A DNA stretch of 64,000 bases from Nonomuraea sp. SYSU D8015 (GTDB taxonomy: Bacteria; Actinomycetota; Actinomycetes; Streptosporangiales; Streptosporangiaceae), in NCBI RefSeq assembly GCF_008065375.1, contig NZ_VJYI01000006.1, positions 248,001 through 312,000 of the forward strand. Reading direction: 5' to 3'. This document shows positions 16,959 to 26,065 of this stretch, piece after piece. The notes beneath the pieces were generated by a model, which was not told where the DNA came from, searched no databases, and was given only the letters and a program-made list of their open reading frames with translations. A program made the translations under genes and the position numbers. Within the stretch, counting starts at the first letter, position 1; every line of letters starts with the position of its first letter.

Positions 16959-17804
16959 TTGCCGGAGTTGCCGGAGGTGGAGGTCGTCAGGCGCGGCCTC
17001 GCCGAGTGGGTCGTCGGCCGGGAGATCGCCGAGGCGGAGGTGCTCCACCCCCGCGCCATCAGGCGTCACGTGCCGGGGGCCGACGAGTTCGCCGCGCGGC
17101 TCAAGGGCCGCGCGGTGCTCTCCGCGGAGCGTCGCGGCAAATACCTGTGGCTGCCGCTGTCGGGCGCCGAGGAGGCGCTCATGGCCCACCTGGGGATGAG
17201 CGGCCAGCTGCTCGTCGTGGCGCAGGACACGCCGCCGGAGAAGCACCTGCGGGTCCGCCTGCGCTTCGAGGACGGCGGCCCCGACCTTCGCTTCGTCGAC
17301 CAGCGCACGTTCGGCCACGTCATGCTCACCGCCCTGGCGGACGGGACGCCGGAGCCGATCTCGCACATCGCCCCCGACCCGTTCGAGGCGGCGTTCGACG
17401 AGGACGGCTTCGCCCGCAGGCTCAGAGCCAGACGCACCGAGATCAAGCGGGCGCTGCTCGACCAGTCGCTGATCAGCGGCGTCGGCAACATCTATGCCGA
17501 CGAGGCGCTGTGGATCGCCAGGCTCCATTGGGCCCGCCCCACGCACACGCTCACCCGCCCCAAGATCGCCGAGCTCGTGGCCGCCGTCCGCACGGTCATG
17601 GGTGCCGCGCTCGAGCAGGGCGGCACGTCGTTCGACAGCCTGTACGTCAACGTCAACGGCGAGAGCGGCTACTTCGACCGCTCGCTGGAGGTGTACGGCC
17701 GCCGCGACCTGCCGTGCTCCCGCTGCGGCACCCCGATCAGGCGGGAGGCGTTCATGAACCGCTCGTCCTACTCCTGCCCGCGATGCCAGCGGCGGCCCCG
17801 GTGA
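16959..17804 (+). CDS. mutM: Formamidopyrimidine-DNA glycosylase
   Basis: MutM (Fpg) removes 8-oxoguanine and formamidopyrimidines and nicks the abasic site. The 281-residue protein starts PELPEVEVVRRGL after the initiator (TTG at 16959), giving the catalytic Pro2 and Glu3. It has the DNA-binding SGVGNIYADEALW segment and a C-terminal zinc finger (CSRCGTPI ... CPRCQ). Its last 53 bases overlap the convergent MFS gene, unusually long for two intact genes. Confidence 0.95.
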   Translation: MPELPEVEVVRRGLAEWVVGREIAEAEVLHPRAIRRHVPGADEFAARLKGRAVLSAERRGKYLWLPLSGAEEALMAHLGMSGQLLVVAQDTPPEKHLRVRLRFEDGGPDLRFVDQRTFGHVMLTALADGTPEPISHIAPDPFEAAFDEDGFARRLRARRTEIKRALLDQSLISGVGNIYADEALWIARLHWARPTHTLTRPKIAELVAAVRTVMGAALEQGGTSFDSLYVNVNGESGYFDRSLEVYGRRDLPCSRCGTPIRREAFMNRSSYSCPRCQRRPR

Positions 17805-18909
17805 CGACTGCCGCCAGCACGCTGAGCGCCGACCCCAGCCACATCACCGCCGAGATCGACACGCCGTCCACGAGCCGGCCGCCGGCCAGCGAGCCGAGCG
17901 CGATGGAGACGTTGAACGCCCCGACGAACAGGGCCGTGCCCAGCTCGCCGCCGCCCGACCGCATGATCCACAGCTGCAGGGTCACCCCAACGCCGCCGTA
18001 ACCCAGCCCCCACACCACGAGCAGGGCAAGCGGCAGGCCGACGAACGGCAGCGCCGCCGTGGCCAGGGCCATGAGGGCGGCCAGGGCGATCAGGACCGGC
18101 CGGGGATCTCTGGCCGCCCGGGCGCCGGCGGCGAAGTTGCCGAGCACGCCCGCGGCCCCGTACAGCAGGAGAGCCGCGCTCACGAGCCCCGGACCGGCGT
18201 GCGAGACCTGCTCCAGGAACGGCCGGACGTAGGTGTAGGCCGCGAAGTGGCCGGACACGATCAGGACGGTCAGCACCAGGACGACCTTGAGCGGGCCGGG
18301 GACGCCTCCCCCTCGGACGGGACCCTCGCCGGGGAGCGGGGGCAGCGTCGCGGCCAGCAAAGCGAGCAGGGCCAGGGCCACCACGCCCAGAGCGGCGAAC
18401 GCCGTACGCCACCCGGCGAACGACGAGACCAGCGTCGCCGCCGGCACCCCCAGCACCGACGCCACCGACACCCCGGCCAAGATGATCGACGTGGCCCGCC
18501 CGACCTGCCGCTCCGGCACCAGCCGCACGCCCAGCCCGGCCGCGAAGGCCCAGAATCCGCCGATGCTCACCCCCGTCAGCACCCGCGCCGCCAGCATGAC
18601 CGGGTAGCCGGGCGCCAGTGCGGCCACCAGGTTGGCCGCGGCCAGCAGCGCCATCAGGCCCAGCAGCACGGTCCGGCGGTCGAGCCGGCGGGCGGCCAGC
18701 GCCAGCACGGGGGCGGAGACCGCGGCGACCAGACCGGGCGCCGACATCGTCAGCCCCGCCGTGCCCGCGGACACGCCGAGGTCAGAGGCGATCGAGGTCA
18801 ACAGGCCGACAGGGAGCATCTCGCTGGTCACGAGCGTGAAGGTGCCCACGGCGAGCGAGGACACGGCGAGCCAGCGCGCCCGTACGGGCGTGGAAACGAG
18901 GGTTGTCAT
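17752..18909 (-). CDS. MFS transporter, drug/sugar exporter type
   Basis: The 385-residue protein has about 12 hydrophobic segments and the major facilitator signature after TM2 (LAARRLDRRTVLLG). EMLPVGLLTSIASDLGVS near the N terminus is typical of the arabinose-efflux/chloramphenicol-resistance subfamily. The start is the ATG at 18907-18909 (MTTLVSTPV). It is divergent from a LysR-type regulator 92 bases away, which probably controls it. This pair interrupts the core gene order between mutM and acyP. Confidence 0.85.
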   Translation of the reverse strand: MTTLVSTPVRARWLAVSSLAVGTFTLVTSEMLPVGLLTSIASDLGVSAGTAGLTMSAPGLVAAVSAPVLALAARRLDRRTVLLGLMALLAAANLVAALAPGYPVMLAARVLTGVSIGGFWAFAAGLGVRLVPERQVGRATSIILAGVSVASVLGVPAATLVSSFAGWRTAFAALGVVALALLALLAATLPPLPGEGPVRGGGVPGPLKVVLVLTVLIVSGHFAAYTYVRPFLEQVSHAGPGLVSAALLLYGAAGVLGNFAAGARAARDPRPVLIALAALMALATAALPFVGLPLALLVVWGLGYGGVGVTLQLWIMRSGGGELGTALFVGAFNVSIALGSLAGGRLVDGVSISAVMWLGSALSVLAAVVTGAAAGIAGRSRTSGS

Positions 18910-18967
18910 GCCCTCAGCCTTCTGCCGGCCCGCCGGCGGGAACAATGACGAAGATCGAAGGCTTGGT

Positions 18968-18980
18968 TTAGTGAGGCTAA
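18968..18980. promoter_or_regulatory. Candidate LysR-type operator
   Basis: TTAG-TGAGG-CTAA is an inverted repeat of the T-N11-A type recognised by LysR regulators. It is centred in the 92-base region between the divergent MFS and LysR genes, 22 bases before the LysR ATG. Confidence 0.45.
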
Positions 18981-19001
18981 GCGATCGCCCGGAGGTGGGA
19001 A

Positions 19002-19904
19002 ATGGACTTCAGGGAGCTTGAGTGCTTCGTGGTGTTGTGTGAGGAATTGCACTTCGCGCGTACGGCCGAGCGCCTCTACCTGTCGCCGGGCCGGGTGAGT
19101 CAGCTCATGCGCTCCCTGGAGACCAGGATCGGCGGCAGGCTCTTCGACCGCACCAGCCGCCGGGTGCGCCTGACACCCCTCGGTGAACGCTTCCTGGCGG
19201 ACCTGAGGCCCTCCTACGAGGGTCTGGCGAACGCCGTGAGCCGCGCCAAGGCGGCCGCTCGCGAGGTGACGGGGGTGCTGAGGGTCGGCTTCCTGGCCAC
19301 GCCCACAGACGCCGTCACGGGCAGCGTACGGGCCTTCGAGCGCCGCCACCCGGGCGGCGAGGTGGAACTGGTGGAGATCCCGCTCTCCGACCCGTACGGC
19401 AAGCTCCGCACCGGACAGGTGGACCTGGCGTTCACCCTGCTGCCGGTGGACGAGCCCGACCTCGTCACGGGCGCGGCGCTGAACCGGGTCCCCTACCGGC
19501 TCGGCCTCTCCGCCCGCCACCCGCTGGCCGCGCGCGCGAGCATCGGCGTGGAGGAGTTGGCCTCGGTGCCCCTGATCGGGGTGGAGGGCCCCGCCCCGCG
19601 CTGGTGGCGCGAACGGGTTGCGCCATCCGTAACCCCTTCCGGTCGTCCGATTCCCCGGGCCGGAACTGTCGCGACCACTCAGGAGGGTCTGACCCAGGTG
19701 GCGCTCGGCAGGGGCGGGATGCTGTTCTGCGCCCCCACGGCGGACCACCACCAGCGCCCCGACATACGCTTCGTTCCCGTCACGGGACTGCCTCCGTCGA
19801 TCTTGGGCCTGGCCTGGGTGCGGGCGGCGGAGACGGCGGTGGTCAGGGCGTTCGACGAGGCGGCGGCGGGGCACGCGCTGGGGGTGGAGGCGCTTGTCGC
19901 GTAA
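19002..19904 (+). CDS. LysR family transcriptional regulator
   Basis: The 300-residue protein begins with a winged helix-turn-helix (MDFRELECFVVLCEELHFAR ... LYLSPGRVSQLMRSLE, residues 1-60) followed by a periplasmic-binding-like effector domain starting near LRVGFLATPTDA. It is divergent from the MFS exporter and is probably its regulator and autorepressor. The ATG at 19002 follows GGAGGTGGGAA. The inducer is unknown. Confidence 0.88.
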   Translation: MDFRELECFVVLCEELHFARTAERLYLSPGRVSQLMRSLETRIGGRLFDRTSRRVRLTPLGERFLADLRPSYEGLANAVSRAKAAAREVTGVLRVGFLATPTDAVTGSVRAFERRHPGGEVELVEIPLSDPYGKLRTGQVDLAFTLLPVDEPDLVTGAALNRVPYRLGLSARHPLAARASIGVEELASVPLIGVEGPAPRWWRERVAPSVTPSGRPIPRAGTVATTQEGLTQVALGRGGMLFCAPTADHHQRPDIRFVPVTGLPPSILGLAWVRAAETAVVRAFDEAAAGHALGVEALVA

Positions 19905-19923
19905 GACCTTTTGGGGAGGAAAT

Positions 19924-20211
19924 ATGCAAGAAAATATGGAAAACGCCAGGTTGACGGCCTGGGTACGGGGGAGGGTCCAAGGTGTGGGGTTCCGCTGGTG
20001 GACCCGGGCGCGGGCCTTGGAGCTGGGCCTGACCGGGTGGGCGCGCAACACCGAAGACGGCAGGGTGGAGGTGGTCGCCGAGGGGCCCCGCGAGCACTGC
20101 GTCAAGCTGCTCGAGCTGCTGAGAGGTTGCGACACGCCGGGCAGGGTCGATGGAGTAGTGGAACGGTGGAGCGAACCCCGAGGTAGTTTGGGCGGTTTTG
20201 TGGAGCGGTAG
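19924..20211 (+). CDS. acyP: Acylphosphatase
   Basis: Acylphosphatase hydrolyses acyl phosphates. The 95-residue protein has both active-site regions: VRGRVQGVGFRWW (catalytic Arg and phosphate loop) and GWARNTEDGRVEV (catalytic Asn). The ATG at 19924 follows GGGGAGGA. The usual actinobacterial place between mutM and smc is kept. Its TAG lies in the loop of a hairpin with a perfect 12-bp stem. Confidence 0.92.
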   Translation: MQENMENARLTAWVRGRVQGVGFRWWTRARALELGLTGWARNTEDGRVEVVAEGPREHCVKLLELLRGCDTPGRVDGVVERWSEPRGSLGGFVER

Positions 20212-20234
20212 CGCCTTCCGTTAAACCGCCCAAA
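20187..20234 (+). terminator. Long hairpin containing the acyP stop codon
   Basis: TTTGGGCGGTTT (20187-20198) pairs perfectly with AAACCGCCCAAA (20223-20234). The 24-base loop includes the acyP stop (20209-20211). It separates acyP from the next gene. Confidence 0.6.
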
Positions 20235-20402
20235 TAGGGTATAGTTGTATGTCGGGAGTGCCCATCAGTAAGGGCGCAGCGGCTTGTTCGACTTGACCGC
20301 CCACACTGCCGGTGCGACTCTTGTTAGGTACCACGCGCACCCCTCCCGCGGAATAGAAGTGCGCGAACCAGTCTGGTCACTCAGCGTGGAGGACCCTTTA
20401 CC

Positions 20403-20597
20403 ATGGCGAAGGCTCTACTCGGCCACGTCGGCGGTCCTGACCCTCGGATGGTCTCGGAAATGCGCCGCTTGCAGCAGCGTATCCGTGACCTGGAGGCAGA
20501 ACTCATCCGACTTCAGGCCACGAATGACGCTCTTGCGGCGCAAACCCGCGACGAGGCGCTCAGCCGCATGCAAGAGCGCGAGCCGGCACTCACCTGA
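20403..20597 (+). CDS. Small conserved coiled-coil protein upstream of smc
   Basis: The 64-residue protein (MAKALLGHVGGPDPRMVSEM ...) has a charged heptad stretch, RRLQQRIRDLEAELIRLQAT, that should form a coiled coil. Similar short proteins are found next to smc in many actinomycetes; function unknown. The ATG at 20403 follows GGAGGACCC. It has its own terminator at 20621-20643. The 191 bases upstream, after acyP, contain TATAGT at 20240-20245, a plausible -10 element. Confidence 0.75.
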   Translation: MAKALLGHVGGPDPRMVSEMRRLQQRIRDLEAELIRLQATNDALAAQTRDEALSRMQEREPALT

Positions 20598-20620
20598 GAG
20601 TGATCGGAGCGCAAGACCCA

Positions 20621-20643
20621 GGGACGTCTCGGAGAGGCGTCCC
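20621..20643 (+). terminator. Intrinsic terminator after the small coiled-coil gene
   Basis: GGGACGTCTC (20621-20630) pairs with GAGGCGTCCC (20634-20643; one G-U) around a GGA loop, followed by TCGTTATTT. It is 23 bases after the stop, so the gene is monocistronic and smc has its own promoter. Confidence 0.75.
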
Positions 20644-20765
20644 TCGTTATTTGCCCTGATACGGAAAGCCCTGGTCAAGGCCGTCCCGGACTGTACATGC
20701 CCACGTCGGGCAGTGAGGACCAGTAGGCTTTCCCGCATGTCCGGTCAGGGAGAAGGGGGTCGCGC

Positions 20766-23700
20766 TTGTATTTGAAGACCCTCACCCTGCGCGGCTTCAA
20801 GTCCTTCGCCTCCGCCACCGCCCTCCGGTTCGAGCCCGGCATCACCTGCGTGGTCGGCCCCAACGGCTCCGGCAAGTCCAACGTCGTCGACGCCCTGGCC
20901 TGGGTCATGGGCGAGCACAGCGCCAAGTCGCTGCGCGGCGGCAAGATGGAGGACGTCATCTTCGCCGGCACCTCCTCCAGGCCGCCACTCGGGCGCGCCG
21001 AGGTGACGCTGACCATCGACAACTCCGACGGCGCCCTGCCGATCGACTACACCGAGGTCACGATCAGCCGGCTGATGTTCAGGTCGGGGCAGAGCGAATA
21101 CGCGATCAACGGCGACACCTGCCGCCTGCTCGACATCCAGGAGCTGTTGTCCGACTCGGGCATCGGCCGCGAGATGCACGTGATCGTCGGGCAGGGCCAG
21201 CTCGACGCCGTCCTGCACGCGGGGCCGGAGGACCGGCGGGCGTTCATCGAAGAGGCCGCCGGCGTCCTCAAACACCGCAAGCGCAAGGAGAAGGCGCTGC
21301 GCAAGCTGGACGCCATGCAGGCCAACCTGACCCGGGTTCAAGACCTCGCCACCGAGCTGCGCCGCCAGCTCAAGCCGCTGGGCCGGCAGGCCGAGATCGC
21401 CCGCAAGGCCGCCGTCATCCAGGCCGACCTGCGTGACGCCAGGCTGCGGCTGCTGGCCGACGACGTGTGCATCCTCCGGGCGACCCTGGAGCGCGAGGCC
21501 GCCGACGAGGCCGCGATCACGGCCAGGCGCAACCAGGTCGAGGCCGAGCTGGCCGAGGCCCAGCAGCGCGAGATGGCGCTGGAGACCGCCGAGGCCGAGG
21601 CCCAGCCCCGGCTGGCGGCCGCTCAGGAGACCTATTTCCGGCTCTCCTCGCTGCGCGAGCGCATCACCGGCCTGGAGCAGCTCGCCGCCGAGCGCCACCG
21701 CCACGCGCTCGACGCCGCCGCCATCGAGCGCCGCGGCCGCGACCCCGAAGACCTCGAACGCGAGGCGGCCGAGGTGCGCGAGCGGGAGCTCATTCTCAAG
21801 GCCGAGCTGGAGCAGGCCCAGGAGCTGCTGGAGGAGGCCGTCCAGCGGCGGGCGGCCGCCGAGGGCGAGCTGAGCGCCGAGGAGCAGCGGCTTGCGCTGG
21901 CCGCCCGGGCCGCCGCCGACCGCCGCGAGGGGCTGGCCAAACTGCGCGGCCAGGTCGATTCCGTACGCAGCCGGGCCCGCGCCGCCGAGGAGGAGATCGG
22001 GCGGCTCCAGCAGGCCGTGGCCGACGCCGCCGAGCGCGAGCGGCAGGCCAGGGAAGACCTCGAGGCCCAGCGGCTGGAGGAGCCCGCGGTCGATCCCGCG
22101 CTCGCCGAGGAGCTGGCCACGGCGCAGGCCCTGGTCGAGGAGGCCAAGGCCGTCGCCGACGAGGCCAGGGTGGCGGCGGAGGAGGCCAGGTCCGCGCTGG
22201 ACGCGCCGCGGGCCGCCCTCCAGGCCGCCAGGTCGGCGGTCGCGACCGCGCGGGCCGCCGACCAGGAGGCGCAGCGTTCGGTGGCCGCGCTGGCCGCCCG
22301 CCGGGACGCCCTGGAGCTGGGCCTGGCCAAGGGCGACGGCGGCGCCGCGCTGCTGGAGGCCGACCTGGCCGGAGTGCTGGGCCCGCTGGCCGCCTCGATG
22401 CAGGTCACGCCCGGGGCCGAGCGGGCAGTGGCCGCCGTGCTCGGACCGGTCGCCGAGGCCATCGCCGTCAAGACCCTCGACACGGCCGTCGAAGCCCTGG
22501 AGCTGCTGCGCACGGGAGACGCGGGCCAGGCGACCCTCTTGGTGGCCCAGAACGGCGGCGACCATGGGGCCGACTTCCTCGCGAGCTCTGCGAGTGCCGC
22601 AGCGCCCTCCGAGCGCGAGGGGTACGGCGCAGTCCGGCGCGCGCGTACGGCGGCCCCTGGAGGCGGCGAGTGGGCCGCCGACCTGGTGACCGTGCCCGAC
22701 CACCTGCGTCCGGCCCTCGACCACGTGCTCAGCGACGTCGTCGTGGTGCCCGACCTGGGGAGCGCCCGCGAGCTGATCGAGAGCCACCCCACCGTCAAGG
22801 CCGTCACCAGGGCGGGCGACGTGGTGGGCGCCCATCTGGCCAGCGGCGGGGCCGAGAGCGGCACCTCCGTGCTCCAGGTCAGGGCGGCCCTCGACGAGGC
22901 CGTCAGAGACCTGGAGGAGGCCGAGGCCAGGGCCGAGGAGACGGCCGCGGCCATGGACGAGGCGATCGCCCAGGAGCAGCGGGCCCAGGCCGCCCTGGAG
23001 GCCGCCCAGGCCCAGGCAGGCGAGGCGCAGACCGCCGTCACCACCGCCCAGGCCGGCGTGAGCGCCGCCCAGGGCACTCTCGACCAGGTCAGGGCACGCC
23101 AGCGGGAGGCCGACCAGCGCACCGCCGCGGCCGCGAAACGCCTGGCCCAGCTCGAGGCCGCCGCGGGCGCCGCACACGCCGAGGCCGCACGCCTGGCCGG
23201 CAGCGTTACGAAGGCGGAGGAGGCCCGCGCCGAGGGCCTGGAGGAGCTGGCCGAGCTGGAGATCCGCCTGGCCGAGGCCGAATACGCCCAGGAGCTCGAG
23301 TCCGAGCCCACCACCGACCTGCGCGACGAGTTGGCGAGCGCCTGCGAGGCCGCCAGGCAGCGCGAGATGGACACCCGGCTCCAGGTACGCACCGCCGAGG
23401 AACGCGTCAAGGGCATCGAGGGCCGCGCCGACGCCCTCATGCGCGCCGCCGCCCGCGAGCGCGAGGAGCGCGCCCAGGCGGCCGCCCAGCGCGCCAGGCG
23501 CCGGCGGCAGGCCGCCGTGGCCGAGACCGTCAGCAAGGGCGCCAAGCAGGTCCTCAGGGCCCTGTCGGAGTCCGTCCAGCTGGCCGCCAGGGAGCGCGAC
23601 GAGGCCGACCTCGCCAGAGTGGCCGTCGACGCCGAGCTCAAGCAGGTGCGCCTGCGCGTCCGCGAGCTCGGTCAGGAGCTCGACAAGCTCGTCAACCGCG

Positions 23701-24515
23701 TGCACGGCAGCGAGGTCGCCCGCACCGAGCAGCGCCTGCGGCTGGAGCAGCTGGAGGAGCGGGCGATGGAGGAGTTCGGCGTCGAGGTCGAGGCGCTGAT
23801 CTCCGAGTACGGTCCCGAGGTCCCGGTCCCGGGCGACCCGCCCGTTCCGTACGTGCGCGAGGAGCAGGAGAAGCGGGCCAGGGCCGCCGAGCGGCAGATG
23901 AACCAGCTCGGCAAGGTCAACCCGCTGGCGCTGGAGGAGTTCGCGGCGCTGGAGGAGCGGCACTCGTTCCTGACCTCGCAGCTGGAAGACCTCAAGAAGA
24001 CCAGGCGCGATCTGCTGACCGTGGTCAAGGAGGTCGACGACCGCGTCGAGCAGATGTTCGCCTCCGCGTACGAGGACGTGGCCCGCGAGTTCGAGCAGAT
24101 CTTCACCAGGGTGTTCCCCGGAGGCGAGGGCCGCCTGGTGCTGACCGACCCCAACGACATGCTCACCACCGGCATCGAGGTCGAGGCCAGGCCGCCGGGC
24201 AAGAAGGTCAAGCGGCTGTCGCTGCTGTCGGGCGGTGAGCGGTCGCTCACGGCGGTCGCGTTCCTGATCTCCATCTTCAAAGCGCGGCCCTCGCCGTTCT
24301 ACGTGATGGACGAGGTCGAGGCCGCGCTCGACGACACGAACACGCAGCGGCTGCTGACGTTGTTCGAGGAGCTGCGGCAGAGCTCGCAGCTGATCGTCAT
24401 CACCCACAACAAGCGCACGATGGAGATCGCCGACGCGCTCTACGGTGTGTCGATGCGTGGCGACGGCGTCACGCAGGTCGTCAGCCAGCGGCTGCGGGAG
24501 CGCGAGTCCGCCTGA
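20766..24515 (+). CDS. smc: Chromosome segregation protein SMC
   Basis: SMC is the core ATPase of the condensin-like complex (with ScpA and ScpB) that organises and segregates the chromosome. The 1249-residue protein has Walker A GPNGSGKSN (about 32-40), two long Ala/Glu/Arg-rich coiled coils, a hinge (about 510-690), the ABC signature LLSGGERSLTA and Walker B YVMDEVEAALDD near the C terminus. The TTG at 20766 gives MYLKTLTLRGFKSFA, the family start. Upstream and downstream genes are separate transcription units. Confidence 0.97.
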   Translation: MYLKTLTLRGFKSFASATALRFEPGITCVVGPNGSGKSNVVDALAWVMGEHSAKSLRGGKMEDVIFAGTSSRPPLGRAEVTLTIDNSDGALPIDYTEVTISRLMFRSGQSEYAINGDTCRLLDIQELLSDSGIGREMHVIVGQGQLDAVLHAGPEDRRAFIEEAAGVLKHRKRKEKALRKLDAMQANLTRVQDLATELRRQLKPLGRQAEIARKAAVIQADLRDARLRLLADDVCILRATLEREAADEAAITARRNQVEAELAEAQQREMALETAEAEAQPRLAAAQETYFRLSSLRERITGLEQLAAERHRHALDAAAIERRGRDPEDLEREAAEVRERELILKAELEQAQELLEEAVQRRAAAEGELSAEEQRLALAARAAADRREGLAKLRGQVDSVRSRARAAEEEIGRLQQAVADAAERERQAREDLEAQRLEEPAVDPALAEELATAQALVEEAKAVADEARVAAEEARSALDAPRAALQAARSAVATARAADQEAQRSVAALAARRDALELGLAKGDGGAALLEADLAGVLGPLAASMQVTPGAERAVAAVLGPVAEAIAVKTLDTAVEALELLRTGDAGQATLLVAQNGGDHGADFLASSASAAAPSEREGYGAVRRARTAAPGGGEWAADLVTVPDHLRPALDHVLSDVVVVPDLGSARELIESHPTVKAVTRAGDVVGAHLASGGAESGTSVLQVRAALDEAVRDLEEAEARAEETAAAMDEAIAQEQRAQAALEAAQAQAGEAQTAVTTAQAGVSAAQGTLDQVRARQREADQRTAAAAKRLAQLEAAAGAAHAEAARLAGSVTKAEEARAEGLEELAELEIRLAEAEYAQELESEPTTDLRDELASACEAARQREMDTRLQVRTAEERVKGIEGRADALMRAAAREREERAQAAAQRARRRRQAAVAETVSKGAKQVLRALSESVQLAARERDEADLARVAVDAELKQVRLRVRELGQELDKLVNRVHGSEVARTEQRLRLEQLEERAMEEFGVEVEALISEYGPEVPVPGDPPVPYVREEQEKRARAAERQMNQLGKVNPLALEEFAALEERHSFLTSQLEDLKKTRRDLLTVVKEVDDRVEQMFASAYEDVAREFEQIFTRVFPGGEGRLVLTDPNDMLTTGIEVEARPPGKKVKRLSLLSGGERSLTAVAFLISIFKARPSPFYVMDEVEAALDDTNTQRLLTLFEELRQSSQLIVITHNKRTMEIADALYGVSMRGDGVTQVVSQRLRERESA

Positions 24516-24552
24516 CAGCAGCGCCACGCCGGTAACCCTCCCGCCGCCCGGG

Positions 24553-24655
24553 GCTGGGGTCCTTCAGGGAAAGGGAAAAGGGCTGGGGTCCTTTGGAGGC
24601 GCGGGAGAGCGCTGGGGTCCTTTGGGGCAGCGGGCCTGGGTCCTCTGGGGGCGCG
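24553..24655. repeat. 29-bp period imperfect repeats between smc and ftsY
   Basis: GCTGGGGTCCTT begins at 24553, 24582 and 24611, exactly 29 bases apart, and a fourth weaker copy (CCTGGGTCCTCTGG) starts at 24635. Units end in GGCGCGGGAG-like sequence. The array fills most of the 228-base gap and is strongly G-rich on the plus strand. Function unknown. Confidence 0.7.
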
Positions 24656-24743
24656 GGAGCGGGCCTGGGCCGGAGTTTCCTCAGGTGCGGCCGTGCGGTG
24701 GGAGACGCCGGCTGGGCTGATCGGTGTGGTGTCGTGCGTGACC

Positions 24744-25949
24744 ATGCCGGACGATCTGGAAAACTGGCATGTTGTGGAAGGTTACCTCGCCGTCATCGTG
24801 ATCGTGGCCGTCGTCGCCCTGCTGGCGGCCGGCGGTCTCTTCCTGCTCTTCAGACCGGGTCGCAAGGCCCCACCGCCGGTCAAGCCGCCAGAGGCGCCGC
24901 CCATTCCGGAGAAGCCCGAGGAGCGGCGGCCCGCGGCGGAGGAGGCGGAGGGCGCGACCACCACGCTCCCGCCGCCCGTCAAACCGGCCGAGCCGGCGGT
25001 CGTCAAGCCCGAGATCGAGGTGCCGCCGCCGTCCGCGGGCCGGATGGTGCGGCTGCGCTCGCGGCTGGCCCGCTCCCAGAGCGCGCTCGGGCGCGGGCTG
25101 CTGGAGCTGCTCTCCCGCGACCGGCTCGACGACGACGTGTGGGACGAGATCGAGGAGAGCCTGATCACCGCCGACGTCGGCGTCGCCCCCACCCGCGTCA
25201 TGGTCGACGACCTGCGCACCAAGGTCAAGGTGCTGGGCACCCGCACGCCCGACGAGGTGCGCGCCCTGCTGCGCGAGGAGCTGCTCACCCAGGTCAACCC
25301 CGACCTCGACCGCACCCTGCACGTGCAGAAGCACGGCGAGCGGCCCGCGGTGGTCCTGGTCGTGGGCGTCAACGGCACCGGCAAGACCACCACCACCGGC
25401 AAGCTCGCCCGCTCGCTCGTCGGCGACGGCAAGAAGGTCGTCCTCGGCGCGGCCGACACCTTCCGCGCGGCCGCGGCCGACCAGCTGCAGACCTGGGGCG
25501 AACGGGTCGGCGCCGACACCGTGCGCGGCCCCGAGGGGGGCGACCCGGCCTCGGTGGCCTTCGACGCCGTCGCCAAGGGCATCGAGGAGAAGGTCGACGC
25601 CGTGATCGTCGACACCGCCGGCCGCCTGCACACCAAGACCGGGCTGATGGACGAGCTCGGCAAGGTCAAGCGGGTCATCGAGAAGAAGGCCACGGTGGAC
25701 GAGGTGCTGCTCGTCCTCGACGCGACCACGGGCCAGAACGGCATGCGCCAGGCCCAGGTGTTCGCCGAGGTCGTCAACATCACGGGCATCGCGTTGACCA
25801 AGCTCGACGGCACCGCCAAGGGCGGCATCGTGATCTCGGTGCAGCGTGAGCTGGGGGTTCCCGTCAAGCTCGTGGGGCTCGGCGAGGGGCCCGACGACCT
25901 GGCGCCGTTCGACCCCGAGGTGTTCGTGGACGCCATTCTCGGAGAGTGA
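24744..25949 (+). CDS. ftsY: Signal recognition particle receptor FtsY
   Basis: FtsY is the membrane receptor GTPase that docks SRP-ribosome complexes on the translocon. The 401-residue protein has an N-terminal hydrophobic helix (about residues 13-35, AVIVIVAVVALLAAGG), a Pro/Glu-rich linker and the NG domain with GVNGTGKTTTTGKLA (G1), DTAGRLHTK (G3) and LTKLDGTAKGG (G4). The N-terminal membrane helix is the actinobacterial variant. I chose the ATG at 24744 (MPDDLENW). The usual core synteny stops after this gene. Confidence 0.95.
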   Translation: MPDDLENWHVVEGYLAVIVIVAVVALLAAGGLFLLFRPGRKAPPPVKPPEAPPIPEKPEERRPAAEEAEGATTTLPPPVKPAEPAVVKPEIEVPPPSAGRMVRLRSRLARSQSALGRGLLELLSRDRLDDDVWDEIEESLITADVGVAPTRVMVDDLRTKVKVLGTRTPDEVRALLREELLTQVNPDLDRTLHVQKHGERPAVVLVVGVNGTGKTTTTGKLARSLVGDGKKVVLGAADTFRAAAADQLQTWGERVGADTVRGPEGGDPASVAFDAVAKGIEEKVDAVIVDTAGRLHTKTGLMDELGKVKRVIEKKATVDEVLLVLDATTGQNGMRQAQVFAEVVNITGIALTKLDGTAKGGIVISVQRELGVPVKLVGLGEGPDDLAPFDPEVFVDAILGE

Positions 25950-26065
25950 CGCGTTACGGTCGCGCTGTAATGAGCAGTGGAATAGCCCTTACCAGATAAG
26001 TGTTGATCGGCGACTTTTGTATGTGCTGACATGTTCCGGTCATCAATGATCGTGAGAGGGCGCCC

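Noticed and set aside
20745..24527. 1260-residue open frame on the minus strand across smc
   Set aside because: It mirrors a clearly real smc gene; long antisense frames are expected in DNA of this GC content, and the translation is Gly/Leu/Arg-rich without motifs.
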